Part shown: positions 12,305 to 24,000 of the stretch, piece by piece
Layout: each line of letters starts with the position of its first letter
Numbering within the stretch: position 1 is the stretch's first letter
Notes under the pieces: model-generated
Told to the model about the DNA's origin: nothing
What the model saw: only the letters and a program-made list of their open reading frames with translations
Databases searched by the model: none
Made by a program: the position numbers and the translations under genes
Assembly: GCA_963969595.1 (NCBI GenBank)
Contig: OZ018408.1
Coordinates: 52,205,022-52,269,021, forward strand
DNA: 64,000 nucleotides
From: Neckera pumila
Taxonomy: Eukaryota; Streptophyta; Bryopsida; Hypnales; Neckeraceae
Direction: 5' to 3'

Positions 12305-12640
12305 TCACTCCAAGAAATGACAGACTGAGTGGTTCTGGCAATTGCCTTGATCATGGGGATAACATTTCCCACAGAAGTTATGATTTTCTGATGTCTGCAG
12401 CCAAAGCAAACAGTGAGGGATGCAAGGGCTTAAATTTAGCTTTTTCAAAGCAATTTTCGTTTTGTCCCATCCTCCATCCTCTTTGCAAACTTTTAGCACC
12501 AAGTCGTGATTCTGTCTGATATGAACTCCAATGTGAATATGCCTCCAAGGGCGTTAAATCCTTTATAAAAAGGGGGGCCAAGTCAACAACTAATCTTTTA
12601 GGGATTCCCCGAGCACCTGAGGATTGTACGAAGCACCCAA
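12305..12640. repeat. Dispersed block shared with 10790-10890
   Basis: GGGGATAACATTT, ACAGAAGTTATGATTTTCTG and GCAAACnnnGAGGGATGC are shared in order with 10,795-10,890. After about 12,470 the relationship stops. Short open frames on both strands here have no recognised domain. Confidence 0.55.
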
Positions 12641-13190
12641 TTCCAGAACATGACCAGGTCATGTTAGCGGTTTTCCACCCTTCAATCGAGGGTGCGAATC
12701 CGCGGAAGCAAATGCAATCTCCATGGGACCCAGGGCGGCATGATGATCCAAGTCCGAGCGTTTTGGCTCATCCATCTGCCACTCCGTCCGCCAACCTCAC
12801 TTGATGAAGGCAGGAAGGCAGGAATTTTCTCTTGGGTTTTGATTGGGGTATAACCCTCAGCCCCTTCTGTTTCACCCTCCTACAGTGATTTTTCGAGATT
12901 TGATTTGCTAGGCTGCTACTTTGGGAGACCGTTGTCCCTGTTGCCCCACCCATATTTGGGTTTGTGAGGTCTGTCCGTCGTGGTGGGGTGGAGTGTGGTT
13001 TCGTCCAAATGGTATGAACGATCAATTTTCCACCTTGGGTGAATTACTATGTTCAATCCCATTTTCTACCCACCACGGAAACACCACCAGTGAGACGGAG
13101 CATTTTTTATGTATTCAGCACTATTGTACCTTGTTTGGCTGTGGACCAAAGGTGAGGAAGGCCTTGTGTTGACAGAAGCTACATGTGAGG
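12641..13190. other. GC-richer island of unknown origin
   Basis: Clearly richer in G and C than the surrounding 30 kb, with open frames of 83-94 codons on both strands (for example 12768-13025 minus and 12921-13172 plus). I recognise no domain, no convincing splice-site chain and no RNA gene. It could be a remnant of a captured gene or a low-copy exon of an unrecognised gene. Confidence 0.3.
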
Positions 13191-13379
13191 AAGTTAGAGT
13201 AAGATGTTCACTAACTTACTTCATGTTTGACCATTGTATCTGTAGTATAGAACAGAGCAATGACAAACTGCATTTGGGCCATGGTAGAAACACCTCTGTA
13301 ATATTACAGTAGAACTTCCTTTAGTGCATAATGTTGGGACTGTGCACTAAGAGAGGTTTATGCATTTGGAGAAGTGCAG

Positions 13380-14743
13380 TAAGGTAGTCTACTCTAAAAG
13401 CGACTGGCTTCTTCAAATCGACCCTATAAAATCATACATGATGGATATGAGGTGGTCTTTAACCCCTCAAGGGCCAAGGCCTTTTTTCTGCCCCAAAACA
13501 CCCAAAACTGCCATTTTTTAGCAAAGAGTGAAAAATAAATAAAAATGTTTTTTTTTTTGCATATCTAACCATGGGATCTTACACCTAACTAGAATGAGAA
13601 TGTGTGGAAAAAATTTCAGAATTTTTGCCCGCACATATTGCAAGATATCTACGTTTAAAGTGAAAAAAATAAAAATTTCAGCACATTGTGGGACTGGATT
13701 TTTTGACTTTGAACATTTTTAACTTAAAATTTTTACACTACAAAGTTTTGAGCTTTAAATATTTATAGTGGAGAATTGAGTTGAAAATCTATCCAAAAAA
13801 AAGAAATTCAAAAACACTTAATTTTCATTATTGAAAAAATTGTTAAATAAAAGTAGGTACGAGATAGAAGGAAAATCTAAAATATTCATATATTTTAGAT
13901 GGAATTAAAATGCACTTATTTAAATGGTCAGATTGTTCTAGCAAGTAAATTTAACCATGCAAAAAAAAATTTGAAAAATTTGAAAAATTGTATTTAGAAA
14001 TGAATCCTATAAGTTAATTTTTTCAAAAAGATGCTCTAATTGCCCGAAAAACAAGAATGTCCATAACTTTCTCATAACAAATCCAAATGAAATGAATCAA
14101 GGCCTTTAGATAGACAAAAATATAATCTATGAGAAAAAAAATACTTAAAAAAGAAAAAAAAAAAGTGCAAATTTTTTTTACTACCCGCCGTCCCCTATTT
14201 TGAGCTTATTTGGTCATAACTTTTGTTCCCAGGCATCGATTGTGAAAAAAATTATATTCCCATGAAGCTAATAAATTTTTCTACTTTCCAATCAGTTTTT
14301 CTACCTCCCAAAAAGTTTTCAAAAAATCAAGAGAAAATTTCAGCCCGTAGGTACCTGCCTAAAAATGCATTTGTCCCTTGAAGGGGACAACGGGCTTTTT
14401 GGGGTTAAGTGGACCACTTTAGTCATTGATTGAATTCATAAAAAAAAAAAAATCTTTATTGCAAGAGCTAGTCATTGATCTTAATTTCCTCAAATCACTT
14501 TAGAAATTGTAAGTGGACGCATTTTGGGATACCTAGGGTCACAAATAGGTATCTACAATAGAAATCTTAGGAAATTCATAACTAATTCAAACATGCTTCA
14601 AAAAATATGAAACCACTTGTGTTATGTTGGGCATCCGGGTTTTTTTCTCCAAGAAAATGAGTGAAAAATATTTCTATTCATGCAAATCTACAAAAAAAGG
14701 TAGATCAGCCCTTAAATGGTTGCTTTTAGAGCATCCTATTTGA
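13380..14743. mobile_element. TIR element with TAAGGTAGTC ends (copy 3), split by copy G
   Basis: The left end TAAGGTAGTCTACTCTAAAA lies inside the pogo-like element. The right end is the decayed stretch TAAATGGTTGCTTTTAGAGC at 14713-14732 followed by ATCCTATTTGA. The interior has GGTGGTCTTTAA, then copy G, then TTAAGTGGACCAC, matching GGTGGTCGATTTTAGTGACCAC in copy 2. This shows copy G landed inside it. Confidence 0.65.
13463..14404 (+). mobile_element. piggyBac-like MITE (copy G), second subfamily
   Basis: Starts CCCCTCAAGGGCCAAGGCC and ends GGGCTTTTTGGGG, flanked by TTAA on both sides (13459-13462, 14405-14408). It is 942 bp. The palindrome block TTGTCCCTTGAAGGGGACAA precedes the right end. 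The host copy of the TAAGGTAGTC element reads continuously across a single TTAA once copy G is removed. No coding capacity. Confidence 0.87.
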
Positions 14744-14744
14744 A

Positions 14745-15671
14745 CCCCTAAAGGACCAAGGTGATTTTCCTACCAAAAACCACTCAAAACTGTCATTTCT
14801 ATTGCAAAGAGAAAAGAGTTTAAAAATTTGTTTTTTTTTGCATATCCAACCATAAGATCTTATACTTAACTAGTATATGAGTATGTGGAAGAAATTTCAG
14901 AAATTTTGACCACGTAGATTGCAAGATATATTCATTTAAAGTGAAGAAAACAAGTTTTTTTCCACCTTGCTTGACTAGATTTTTTGGCTTTGAATCTTTT
15001 TAGTTAAATTTTTTTGCACTACTGATTTTGATTTTCTACTTATTTATGTTAAGTAGTTGAGTTGAAAATCTACCAAAAAAATTTAGGAAAAAAATCACTT
15101 GATTTTCACTCATTAAAAATTTGTTAAATAGAGGTGGGTTCAAGATTGAAGAAAAAACTAAATTTTTAATAGCTTTTAGATGGAATTGAATCACAATAAT
15201 CCCAACGGTAAAATTGTTTTAGCAAGCAAATCTAACCCTGTCTAACAACTTATTCTGAAAAGTTCTAAAAATTGCATTCAAAAATGAGTTCTATAAGTTA
15301 TTTTTTCAAGAAGATGCTTAGATTGCCCGCAAAACTAAAATTGTCCATAACTTTCTCATTATTAGTCCAAATTGAATGAAACAAAGCTTCACATGTAGAC
15401 AAAAATATGACCTTTGAGTTATAAAATTAAAAAAAAAAATTATTTTGACTTTTTGTGATTTTTTTTGTGCTGCCCGCCAAACTCCATTTTTGCTTATTGT
15501 GCCATAACCTTTGCTCCCAAGCATCAATTAAAATAAAAATTATATCTTCACAAAGCTCTTGCAAAAATATACAACCTCAAAAAATCACAAAAAATATCAC
15601 AAAAAATTGAGACAGTAGGAACCTGCGCAGACCCAAATTGTCCCCCGAGGGGACAACTGGTCCTTTAGGGG
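14745..15671 (+). mobile_element. piggyBac-like MITE (copy H), second subfamily
   Basis: Starts CCCCTAAAGGACCAAGG and ends GGTCCTTTAGGGG, 927 bp. The right flank is TTAA (15672-15675); the left is TGAA (14741-14744), one base off. It sits at the junction between the decayed TAAGGTAGTC element and the right arm of the pogo-like element. It carries the block TTGTCCCCCGAGGGGACAA near its right end. Confidence 0.85.
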
Positions 15672-15869
15672 TTAATGGCCAGTAACTAACGTGACATCTA
15701 ACTACACTACTTCCAGAAATAATCTTTGAAATTGGATCCAGCCTACTAACTCTCTCAGTGCATATTATGCACTGCCAGAGTATGCACTAAGAGAGGTTCT
15801 ACTGTATTAATCAATGTTGGAGGGGTCCTTTTTACTTTTCTACAAAAGAAGGGTCTCCAATGTTGTAAC

Positions 15870-15953
15870 TTCCTAGCCAACCAATGGCTCTATGCAACTT
15901 CCTAGTCAACCAATGACACTAGCGCTGCAACTTCTTAGCTAGCCAATGATTCT
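15870..15953. repeat. Three-copy minisatellite, about 30 bp unit
   Basis: The phrase GCAACTTCCTAGTCAACCAA appears three times with small changes (TGTAACTTCCTAGCC, TGCAACTTCCTAGTC, TGCAACTTCTTAGCT), each followed by AACCAATG or AGCCAATG. It is a short imperfect tandem array beside the pogo-like element. No function is visible. Confidence 0.7.
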
Positions 15954-17103
15954 TTACAGACTATACTAAATTCATTGTTAGGGATCTAATGAGGTATTAT
16001 CCCAATTTCCAAGGGGGAATGGTTTCGGCTGGTTAATAGTGTTATGCTCAATGTGGGCTCTACAAGTAGACATAATATACTTGTTTTGGAATGTTGTTTT
16101 GACAACATCCAAGAGATTTGAAGTATTGTATGTCTTTATAGCAGAGGTTATTGTTATAATGGCGTTGACTGAGCAATAGTGTGGTGTGGGGGTGGAAGGT
16201 ACTACAAGAAACCTAAAAAGTGGCAAGCTAAAGGCTAGTTTTGTTGTAAATTCAGAAATGAAGAGGAGCTTGTAGGTTGCATTGGGCCTCATTTTATTTG
16301 CTCCACCACACAATTACCTTTGCAGTGCCCTCAATGATGGGTGCATTGAGGATGCTCTAACTAAAAAGTGAGAAAATGCTATGGGATCAAAGTCACTAGC
16401 AGCATATTTGGTAAATTAGGATTATTATAATAAACATAATTTTTTCTAGTGTAAAGCAATCCAATACGCAAAGCCTATTGCATAAAGTGTATTATTTGAA
16501 AACATTTGCAACGACATTCTTGAAACATTTGGAGGATCATCCTTTAAGAGGAAATAGTTTTTATGTTGAACTAGTAGATTGATGGAAAGAATAGTAGAGA
16601 AAATGTTAAAGGAATTAAAAAGCTCCAAGAGTGTAGAAGAGAACTTTGAAAGGAAGAGAAGCCAAAAGGATATCTAGGTTGGTAAAATAAGATATTTTTA
16701 TGCATAATAAAGATTCTTTTTAAAGACGTATAGTGCAATGTTCTAGTAATGTTATATCCACATTAAAGAAAAATATGTTAATCTTTAGAAGGACAAAATA
16801 ATCCCACTAACATCAAGGAGTAAAACTAAACCTTGTATAAGATATATTTTCCTTCGATTGCAACCACCTATCATAGTGAGGGTTCTTTTATCCCTTTGAA
16901 AGTTGGAATCTCTACTTGGTGTACATGCATTTTTAGAAAGGGAAATTGCTTTAAACTTTTTAGAAGTTGAAGCACTTTTACAAAAGATGGACTTTAACTA
17001 AGTTGTGAACACTTCAATTAAGATTTTTTAAGACAAATGTCTCTCCAAATTTCATTGTTATTTTGACAATATGTTTTAGAAGGTTGTAAAGCATCTGGAG
17101 TTC
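15954..17103. other. Intergenic stretch, no gene recognised
   Basis: Contains short frames (for example 15978-16313 minus, 111 codons) without recognisable domains or supporting splice sites. Base composition is that of the surrounding intergenic DNA. Confidence 0.5.
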
Positions 17104-17107
17104 TTAA

Positions 17108-18026
17108 TTCCTAAAGGACCAAGGCCTTTTTTCTGCCAAAAAACACTGAAAACTGCCATTTCTACAGAAAAGAGTTCGAAAATAATTAAAATGTTTTTTT
17201 TCACATCTACCATAGGATCTTACACCTAACTAGTATGAAAAAATTTAGAAAAAATTTCAGAATTTTTGACCGCACAAATTGCAAGATATTTGCATTTAAA
17301 GTGGAAAAAACAAAATTTTCAACACATTGCGGGACTAAATTTTTTGACTTTGAATATTTTCAACATAAAAATTTTGCACTACAGAGTTTTGAGCTTAATA
17401 ATTTTGTAGTGGAGAATTGAGTTGAGAGTCTAGGAAAAAAAAATTCAAAAAAACTTAATTATCATTCTTAAGAAAATTGTTAAGTAAAAGTAGGTACAAG
17501 ATAGAAGGAAAATCTAAAATATTCATATATTTTAGATGGAATTAAAATGCACTAATCCCAAAGGTGAGATTGTTCTAGCAAGTAAACCAAACCATGCAAA
17601 AAAAAATTGAAAAATTTGAAAAATTGCATTCAGAAATGAATCCTACAAGTTATTTTTTTCAAAAAGATGCTCTAACTGCCCGGAAAACAAGAATGTCCAT
17701 AATTTTCTCATAACAAATCTAAATGAAATGAATCAAAGCTTTCTAGATAGACAAAAATATATTCTATGAGAAAAAAATACTTAAGAAAAAAAAAATTGCA
17801 AATTTTCGTTTTGCTGCCCGCGTTGCCCTTTGTCCCCTATTTTGAGCTTATTTGGTCATAACTTTTGTTCCTGGGCACCGATTGTGAAAAAAAAAAACAT
17901 TCTTACAAATCTAATCAGCTTTTCTACCTCCCAAAAAAGTTTAAAAAAATCAGGAGAAAATTTTAGCCCGTAGGTACTTGCCTCAAAACGCATTTGTCCC
18001 CCAAAGGGACAATGGTCCTTTAGGGG
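17108..18026 (+). mobile_element. piggyBac-like MITE (copy I), second subfamily
   Basis: A 919-bp element starting TTCCTAAAGGACCAAGGCC and ending TGGTCCTTTAGGGG, with TTAA on both sides (17104-17107, 18027-18030). It is very close to copy G in its interior (GGCCTTTTTTCTGCC, CCATAGGATCTTACACCTAA, AGTAGGTACAAGATAGAAGG), which suggests recent common ancestry. No coding capacity. Confidence 0.87.
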
Positions 18027-18116
18027 TTAAATGGATGAAAAGACAAGAAAAGAATACAATATTATAAATGACAAATGAATTTGATTGAAATAATGAATTA
18101 GACATCCAAAGGTTGA

Positions 18117-19553
18117 CTTCTTAAGGACCAATTGATAGTCCAAATTTCCAAAACTATAAGATATATATTATAAAATGTATTTAAAAAAAAATTACTTAAT
18201 GACAACTTTCAAACAAAAATGTGACCTATACATCATATCCATGAGTATATCATTTGCTACATTAACTAATTTAGTTTTCAATAAAGTTTGAAACCTAAAA
18301 TACATTTTTTTTCTTAAAATGCATTATAGATTGAACATTTGAAATTTTCACAAGAATTTTTTTCTTTAAGTTCAAATTATAAGTTTTAACCCCTAAAGTA
18401 CCAAGGCCAATTTTTGTCAAAATTTACTCAAAATTGCCATTTCTGTTGCGTCATCCAAAGAAACAACTTTTTTTTAGACTCTCACCATAGGAACTTGTAC
18501 TTTACTTGTGTGAGATTGAGTGGTAAAAAATTCATGAAGCTTGATCATATAGGGTGAGAGATATTGATCATTCAAAGTTGGAAAAAAAGAAGTTTTGAAC
18601 ATTAGTCTGCAATTTTAGACAACTTTGACTGCCATTTGTGGAAAAATATTGCACCATAGACTTTGAATTAAAAAAAAATTTGTTTTGAAAAATTGAATTG
18701 AAAGACTAAGAATTTTTTCAAAAAAACACACACTTGATTTTCATTCTTTGGTTAAGGAGAAGTAGGCCCAAGATTGAAAGAAAAACTAAATTGTTACTGA
18801 TAGCTCTAAGATGGGATTGAAACACAATAATTCCAATGGTGCAATTGTTCTAGCAAGCAAATTTGACATTATCAGATAGTTTTTTTTGAAAAATTGTGAA
18901 AATTGCATTCAAAAATGAATTCTATAAGTTTTTTTTTCTAGAAGATATTCAAATTGCCCCCAAACCAAGATTGTTCATAACTATCACATCACTAATCCAA
19001 ATGGAATGAATCAAAGCTTTACATTTAGAAAAAATAATGATCTAAAAAAAAAAAAAATTTCAAATATTATAAGTTTCTTTTTTGGTTGCCAAGTAATTTT
19101 TGGCTTTTTGTGGTATAACTTTTGTTACCATGCACCGATTGAAATAAAAATTATTTTCCTATGAAGCCAATAAATTTTTCTATTTTATAATTAAGTTCTA
19201 AAAAGTTTTGCTAAAAATTGAAAGGAGCTTGCTTAATATCCATTTTGTCCCCCAGAGAGACAATAGTCCTTTAGAAATTAACTATGGTTAAATTTTGAGA
19301 TATTTAATTTTACTAATATATTAAATTTTTTTTTCATGGTTCATTTCTTGAACATGAAATTTTTTTTTGATGTCAAGCATATTGCATATTGGTACTTCTT
19401 GAATTATAAAATATTTAAAAATAAATAAAAATCCTACAAATGTAAGAAAATTAATACATGAATATACAAACATTTCAATGGATGAATAAACAAAGTTGTA
19501 TATACTTGGAACATTTTTGCATCCATCCGTTGCTTGAAATTTGAGTGTTTTAA
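18117..19553 (+). mobile_element. Decayed piggyBac-like MITE (570-bp subfamily) carrying a nested copy
   Basis: The two outer parts (about 18,117-18,386 and 19,282-19,553) together match the intact element at 50489-51058. Shared blocks are a CTATAAGATnTAT-like start, CATATCCATGAGT / CATATGG, TTTACAAGAnTTTTT, and then GAATTATAnAATATTT, AATACAAGAAT / AATACATGAAT and CATCCATC. The middle is copy J. The ends have decayed, and copy K begins exactly at the right edge. Confidence 0.6.
18390..19277 (+). mobile_element. piggyBac-like MITE (copy J), nested
   Basis: Starts CCCCTAAAGTACCAAGGCC and ends AGTCCTTTAGAAA (decayed from AGGGG), flanked by TTAA at 18386-18389 and 19278-19281. It is 888 bp, second subfamily, and lies inside the decayed 570-bp-subfamily element. 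Non-coding. Confidence 0.8.
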
Positions 19554-20348
19554 CCCCTAAAGGACCAGCATGCGTTAATTGGCAGGCAAGTGTGACTAGA
19601 GATTTTCTATTTTTTGGCCCAAATTTTGATAGAAGGTTGGAATAAGGAAATTTTTCAAGGCCCAACTGTTTCATAACTTTTGACTACATGGTTGAAAGGT
19701 TACTGCATGATATGTAGTTTGATTTTCAACTCTAGTAGCCGGATAGATCAAAAAAAAGTTATGAGGATTTTTTGTTTGCGGGCAGTTATGGATTCTCTAC
19801 TTTAAAACTTTGAAGTCCCTTATCTTACTCAATTTTCAATATTTTTTGGAAAAAATAAAATCGGTAGGATGTAGTTTGTTTATTACAACATTGGAACCAT
19901 TGGGATTGGCATTTTTCAATTCCATAACAAAATTCTTAACAATTTGATATTTTGAATCATTCTCTACTTCTTTCTACTTACTATTTTTTTTCCTATATGT
20001 TATACAATTTCAAATGATGTGAAAACTTTCAAGCATGTGGCCAACTTGTCTAAAAAAAGAATCCAAAGAAGCACCACCATTTTGGACATTTTTTCATAGA
20101 AAATTGAGCTTGTGAAGTGTAGTCGCATTGTTTTTCGTAGGGCAAAAAAATGATTTCTTTTAATTTGAATGCTTATATCTTGCAATCCACGGTGGAAATT
20201 TTTACCACATGTTCACAAGTCAGCATACTACAAGATCCTATGGTTACATGTGTCAAAAAAAGTTTGTATTTCAAAAATTTAATACTTGTTCTAAAAATGG
20301 TAGTCTTTGAGTATTTTTGGTGAAAACATAGTCATGGAACTTTAAGGA
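19554..20348 (-). mobile_element. piggyBac-like MITE (copy K), long subfamily, reversed
   Basis: Starts CCCCTAAAGGACCAGCATG and ends CTTTAAGGA, with TTAA on both sides (19550-19553, 20349-20352). It runs in reverse relative to copy A: the complement of its right part gives the ACTATGTTTTCACC and GCCATTT landmarks. At 795 bp it is somewhat deleted. Confidence 0.8.
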
Positions 20349-21003
20349 TTAAAGCATTGAAATATATGTTAGATTGGATCCTATGTCCAAATCACCAATT
20401 CATTGCATATCATTATCAATGTTATTTTCTGTTGAGCTTTTCAGTGCACAACAAAATTAAACAAATTTTAGATAGGATCCATTGTGATCCCTTTGGTCAT
20501 TGCACATTACAAACACAATTTTATTACAAAAAAACATACTCCATATGTATTTTAGTCACCTAATTTTTGAAAGGAAATACATTATAGATTGTCAAAGCAA
20601 TAGCATATAGCTTTCTATTGACCCTAAGGAGAGATTATTCTTGACTATTTGGAAGCTAATGTGGATTTATTAGTTTCTTTTATGGTTGCAATGATAATCC
20701 AGAAGTATCTTTCAAGGTTTTGGAAATAATTAATGAATACTTTGTCACGTTTATGTATAAAATGCATGCTTATGTTAATTAACTTCATAAAATATTCACT
20801 TTTCAATCCCATTCCAATCTTTTCAACCCCAATTTCACACTTTGTTTTTGTATTAGGGACTTGAGTGCATTTTTACTAAATTAGAATACAATAGAAAGAA
20901 ATTGAGTACATGGCAATGCTACATATATTTGTCCTTAATCTTCCCTCTCCATTTCCTTTCAAAAAAAAATTTGTCTTTATGACATACCACCACATCCATT
21001 TGT

Positions 21004-21327
21004 ATGGCCAATTTCATTAAAATGATTTTATTCCATTACAATGGCACATATTTTAGTTTAGACTGGCCATTTTGAAATTCTACATTTATCCTACAGACTA
21101 AAATCTACATCTGTCCTAGATATTTAAAATCTATCAATCCTAGATTTTTTAGAACGGCCACTCTGAAATCTATACATATAGTTCTTAGATGTGTAAAATT
21201 TACAACAGTCTTAATGTCTAAAATCTATACATGTTCATCAAAGTGAGTAGTCTAAAAAAATGTCACAAGGAATATGGCACAAGGAATATGGCACTAGGAA
21301 TACTGCCATTTTAATGAAATTAGCCAT
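21004..21327. mobile_element. TIR element with ATGGCCAATTTC ends (copy 1)
   Basis: The left end ATGGCCAATTTCATTAAAAT and the complement of the right end, ATGGCTAATTTCATTAAAAT, form a TIR of about 21 bp. TTGT directly flanks both ends (21000-21003 and 21328-21331), giving a 4-bp target duplication. The 324-bp interior holds repeated phrases of the type TAAAATCTA(C/T)A. A second copy is at 52245-52442. Superfamily not assigned. Confidence 0.8.
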
Positions 21328-21410
21328 TTGTTTTAAATAACTTTTTGTTCTAAAAAGCCCATAAATAACAAGATATTGGATACAATATAAGGGGCCCCAT
21401 CCATAACTTT

Positions 21411-24000
21411 TCATTTGAAATGCTTTAATATTTGTTTGGTGTAAGGCATTTTATTTATTTAAAATTTATATAATATTATATAAAAACAAAAATGCACTAT
21501 TAATATTATGGACAAAAAGTAAATTTAAAGAATTTTGTTTGCATTCTCATAAAGACCCAATCAACCATTTTATGGTCATTGCTCTAACTTTGGGCAATAT
21601 TTTTGGATGGAAAAGATTTTTTTTCGAAATTTTGAATTTTTGCACATATTGAATAAAGTTCTTTTAATTTTCATATTCAAAACTAAGAATGCTATGGCCA
21701 AACAAAAATTATAATACAATACTGCAAAGCCATTAGAAAATGACTGATGCTAAAAAATTTACTATTTGAGAAAAATGTTGATGTTTATATTATTGAATCT
21801 TATGCTTTTTTTCACAAACAATTCAAACTCTAATTTTGACTAATTATATAAATATTCTAAAGGCTAAAGATAGAAATTATATTTTAGTAAATTTTTGAAG
21901 TGAAATTTTTAAAATTCACTGGAGATGTATCTATCAGTAGTTTTATTGACCACATGGATACTTTCTACTCTAAGTTATACTTCACCATTGTCTTCTTTGA
22001 TGCAAACTTCAAAAACGTTATAGAACTTATATTTTACAACTCATTTGTATTTTGTTCCAAACTTTAGGGGCTTTAGGAATTTACCCGCTAATTCATTATT
22101 TTTTTTAAAATAATGGTATAACTATTAGGGGAGATTGGAGGGCATTGGAGGTCCATTTCAGGCCCGTTCCTCAATCTGGCCAGATTTGTGAACAGCTGGT
22201 ATGGGCTGTCAAAAACTTTTTTTTTTCAAAAAAAAAAAAAGAGAAGAGAAGGAAAAGAAAAATTCTCTCCCAAATATCATTTTAGGCCAATTTTTATTTT
22301 TTTATTTTTTATTTTTTCAAAAATGACGTGGCACTCTCTCGACCACATCAACCAAAAGCTTTCCTGCAGTTTAGGAACGCTATAGGAACACAGGATAACT
22401 TGCGGTCTCTTGGAGGCTTCAAATCTCTTCTAATGGCACTGAACAGCCTCACTATTCTAGTTATATGTTAAAAGATTGGGACAAATTCAAAACAACAATA
22501 AGGCAAATGCATGATGTAGTCAACCAATTGCATAATCAAGAGTCCCAAAAAACAATTCACTTTGTGTACATTACACACTTTGATAGAAATACTAGTTTTA
22601 AATCTAATTTCTAAAATATTCACCATTAACATAATGTAAAATAAATTGAATCATATGTACATCTCAACCACCCTACAAGATAGTCAGGTTTAGATATAAA
22701 TTGAGTATATTTATAAAGTTTGAAATTCTATACGTGAAATGTCCGAAATATTGCAAAAAAATCTTTTATATTGCCTAATTTTTGGAATATCTTAAAATTT
22801 GTAAGAAATTTCAAAATGAAATATTTTTAAGTGTAAAACTTTAAAACATCTATTTAATGATTGTCATTAATTTGAAAAGACAAACCAAGGAAAAGCATAG
22901 CGACCATGAAACACATCAATTAAGAAAATTAAAAAAGATCTAGCAATCGAGCAATTCTTTATATTTAAATTTAGTTTTAAAAATTCTTTAGCATAATCAC
23001 CTAACATTTCATACTTTCAAGCATATTTGCAGAAGAAATCTATGAAAAAGTTTTTTATTAAGTATATAAACAATCAAAATTAATTACCAATGTATAATAG
23101 TTTATTTTAAGGTAAAAAAAGAAGAACCATGAATTTTTCTATATAATTTTTACTTTCATAGGTTTGAATGTATGAAACAAATTATAGCTCAAACTTCCAT
23201 CAACAATCCTTTTTTGTCAAAAATTTTAGTGCACTTCTGTACTAGGATATATAATGTCTTTAAAGAATATAATTATATTTTTGAAAATATAATTGCAGCT
23301 TCATGAAAGTTTTGGCAATAATAGCATTAGAAAAAACTTTCCAAACCATCTAAAATCATTTTCATAGGTGAAGTAATTTTCTATATTTGTCTATAATTTT
23401 TTGAAAATCTGAAAATTATTCATTAATTATATTAGGATGTAAAAGCTGGTTGACCCTATTGTGCATTTGTCTACCACTATTGCACCATTGCAAGGGAACC
23501 TCAATCCCTATATATATTCAAATACTAAAGTAGAAGGAAGCAAATGGTATAGGACAAAAAATGAAGCAACTCTTGTGTATTAGGAATGTCAAAAGACATT
23601 TTCAATGGCTACAGATTGCCATTATGAATAGTATTCATGAAGTGGCAAGATTTGTTCCTATTAAATTAAATTGGTAAACAAAAAAGGATTCCATCACAAT
23701 TTATGATGCATTATTTGGACAATGTAAGAATAAGTTATGAATTTTCTAAGCTCATGTGATAGGTGTACCATAAGTTGACAAAATATTCTAATGTTTAAAC
23801 TTTGCTTACACTCAAAATTATTGTCTTCATTATTGGCAAGAATCTAGATGTGATAATTTTTAATTACTAATGATTTTGAATATGTTTATCTTACAAGTTT
23901 AAATAAAAGGTTTTGTGCTAATATGAAACCAATGAAACTTTTCATTAGGACTACAACCAAGATCGATTTTAGATCCTAAGGCAATAGAGATCCTTTTCAA
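21411..24000. repeat. Segmental duplicate 2 (pairs with 7861-10390)
   Basis: Colinear with 7861-10390 (shared blocks listed there). At about 23,820 it reads CTCAAAATTATTGTCTTCA without any element, where the other copy carries an inserted 1.77-kb nested transposon block. It carries the CATTAG-end element at 22123-22435, for which the other copy (about 8,005-8,055) is the empty site. No genes. Confidence 0.8.
22123..22435. mobile_element. TIR element with CATTAGAA ends and a TGACGTGGCAC box (copy 2)
   Basis: The left end TATTAGGGGAGATTGGAGGG pairs with the complement of the right end, CATTAGAAGAGATTTGAAGC. The interior shares CAGGCCCGTTC, CAATCTGGC and GTGAACAGC with the copy at 35017, and TGACGTGGCAC (22324-22334) with all copies. 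The duplicate segment near 8,030 (ATGGTACAACCACC) lacks it. Confidence 0.75.

Larger units (their letters stand above)
13307..15804. mobile_element. pogo/Emigrant-like MITE split by nested elements
   Basis: The left end CAGTAGAACTTCCTTTAGTG and the complement of the right end, CAGTAGAACCTCTCTTAGTG, are inverted copies with TA directly outside each (13305-13306 and 15805-15806). CAGTARAACCTC ends with TA duplications resemble the Emigrant/Lemi1 pogo-like elements of plants. Without the later insertions the element would be only about 200 bp: roughly 73 bp on the left and 130 bp on the right. The middle is occupied by a TAAGGTAGTC element and two piggyBac-like copies. Confidence 0.72.

Noticed and set aside
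12675..12715. tRNA-like 3' arm (GAGGGTGCGAATCC)
   Set aside because: It lacks the TTC of the T loop and no acceptor stem, D arm or anticodon arm of proper spacing could be found upstream.
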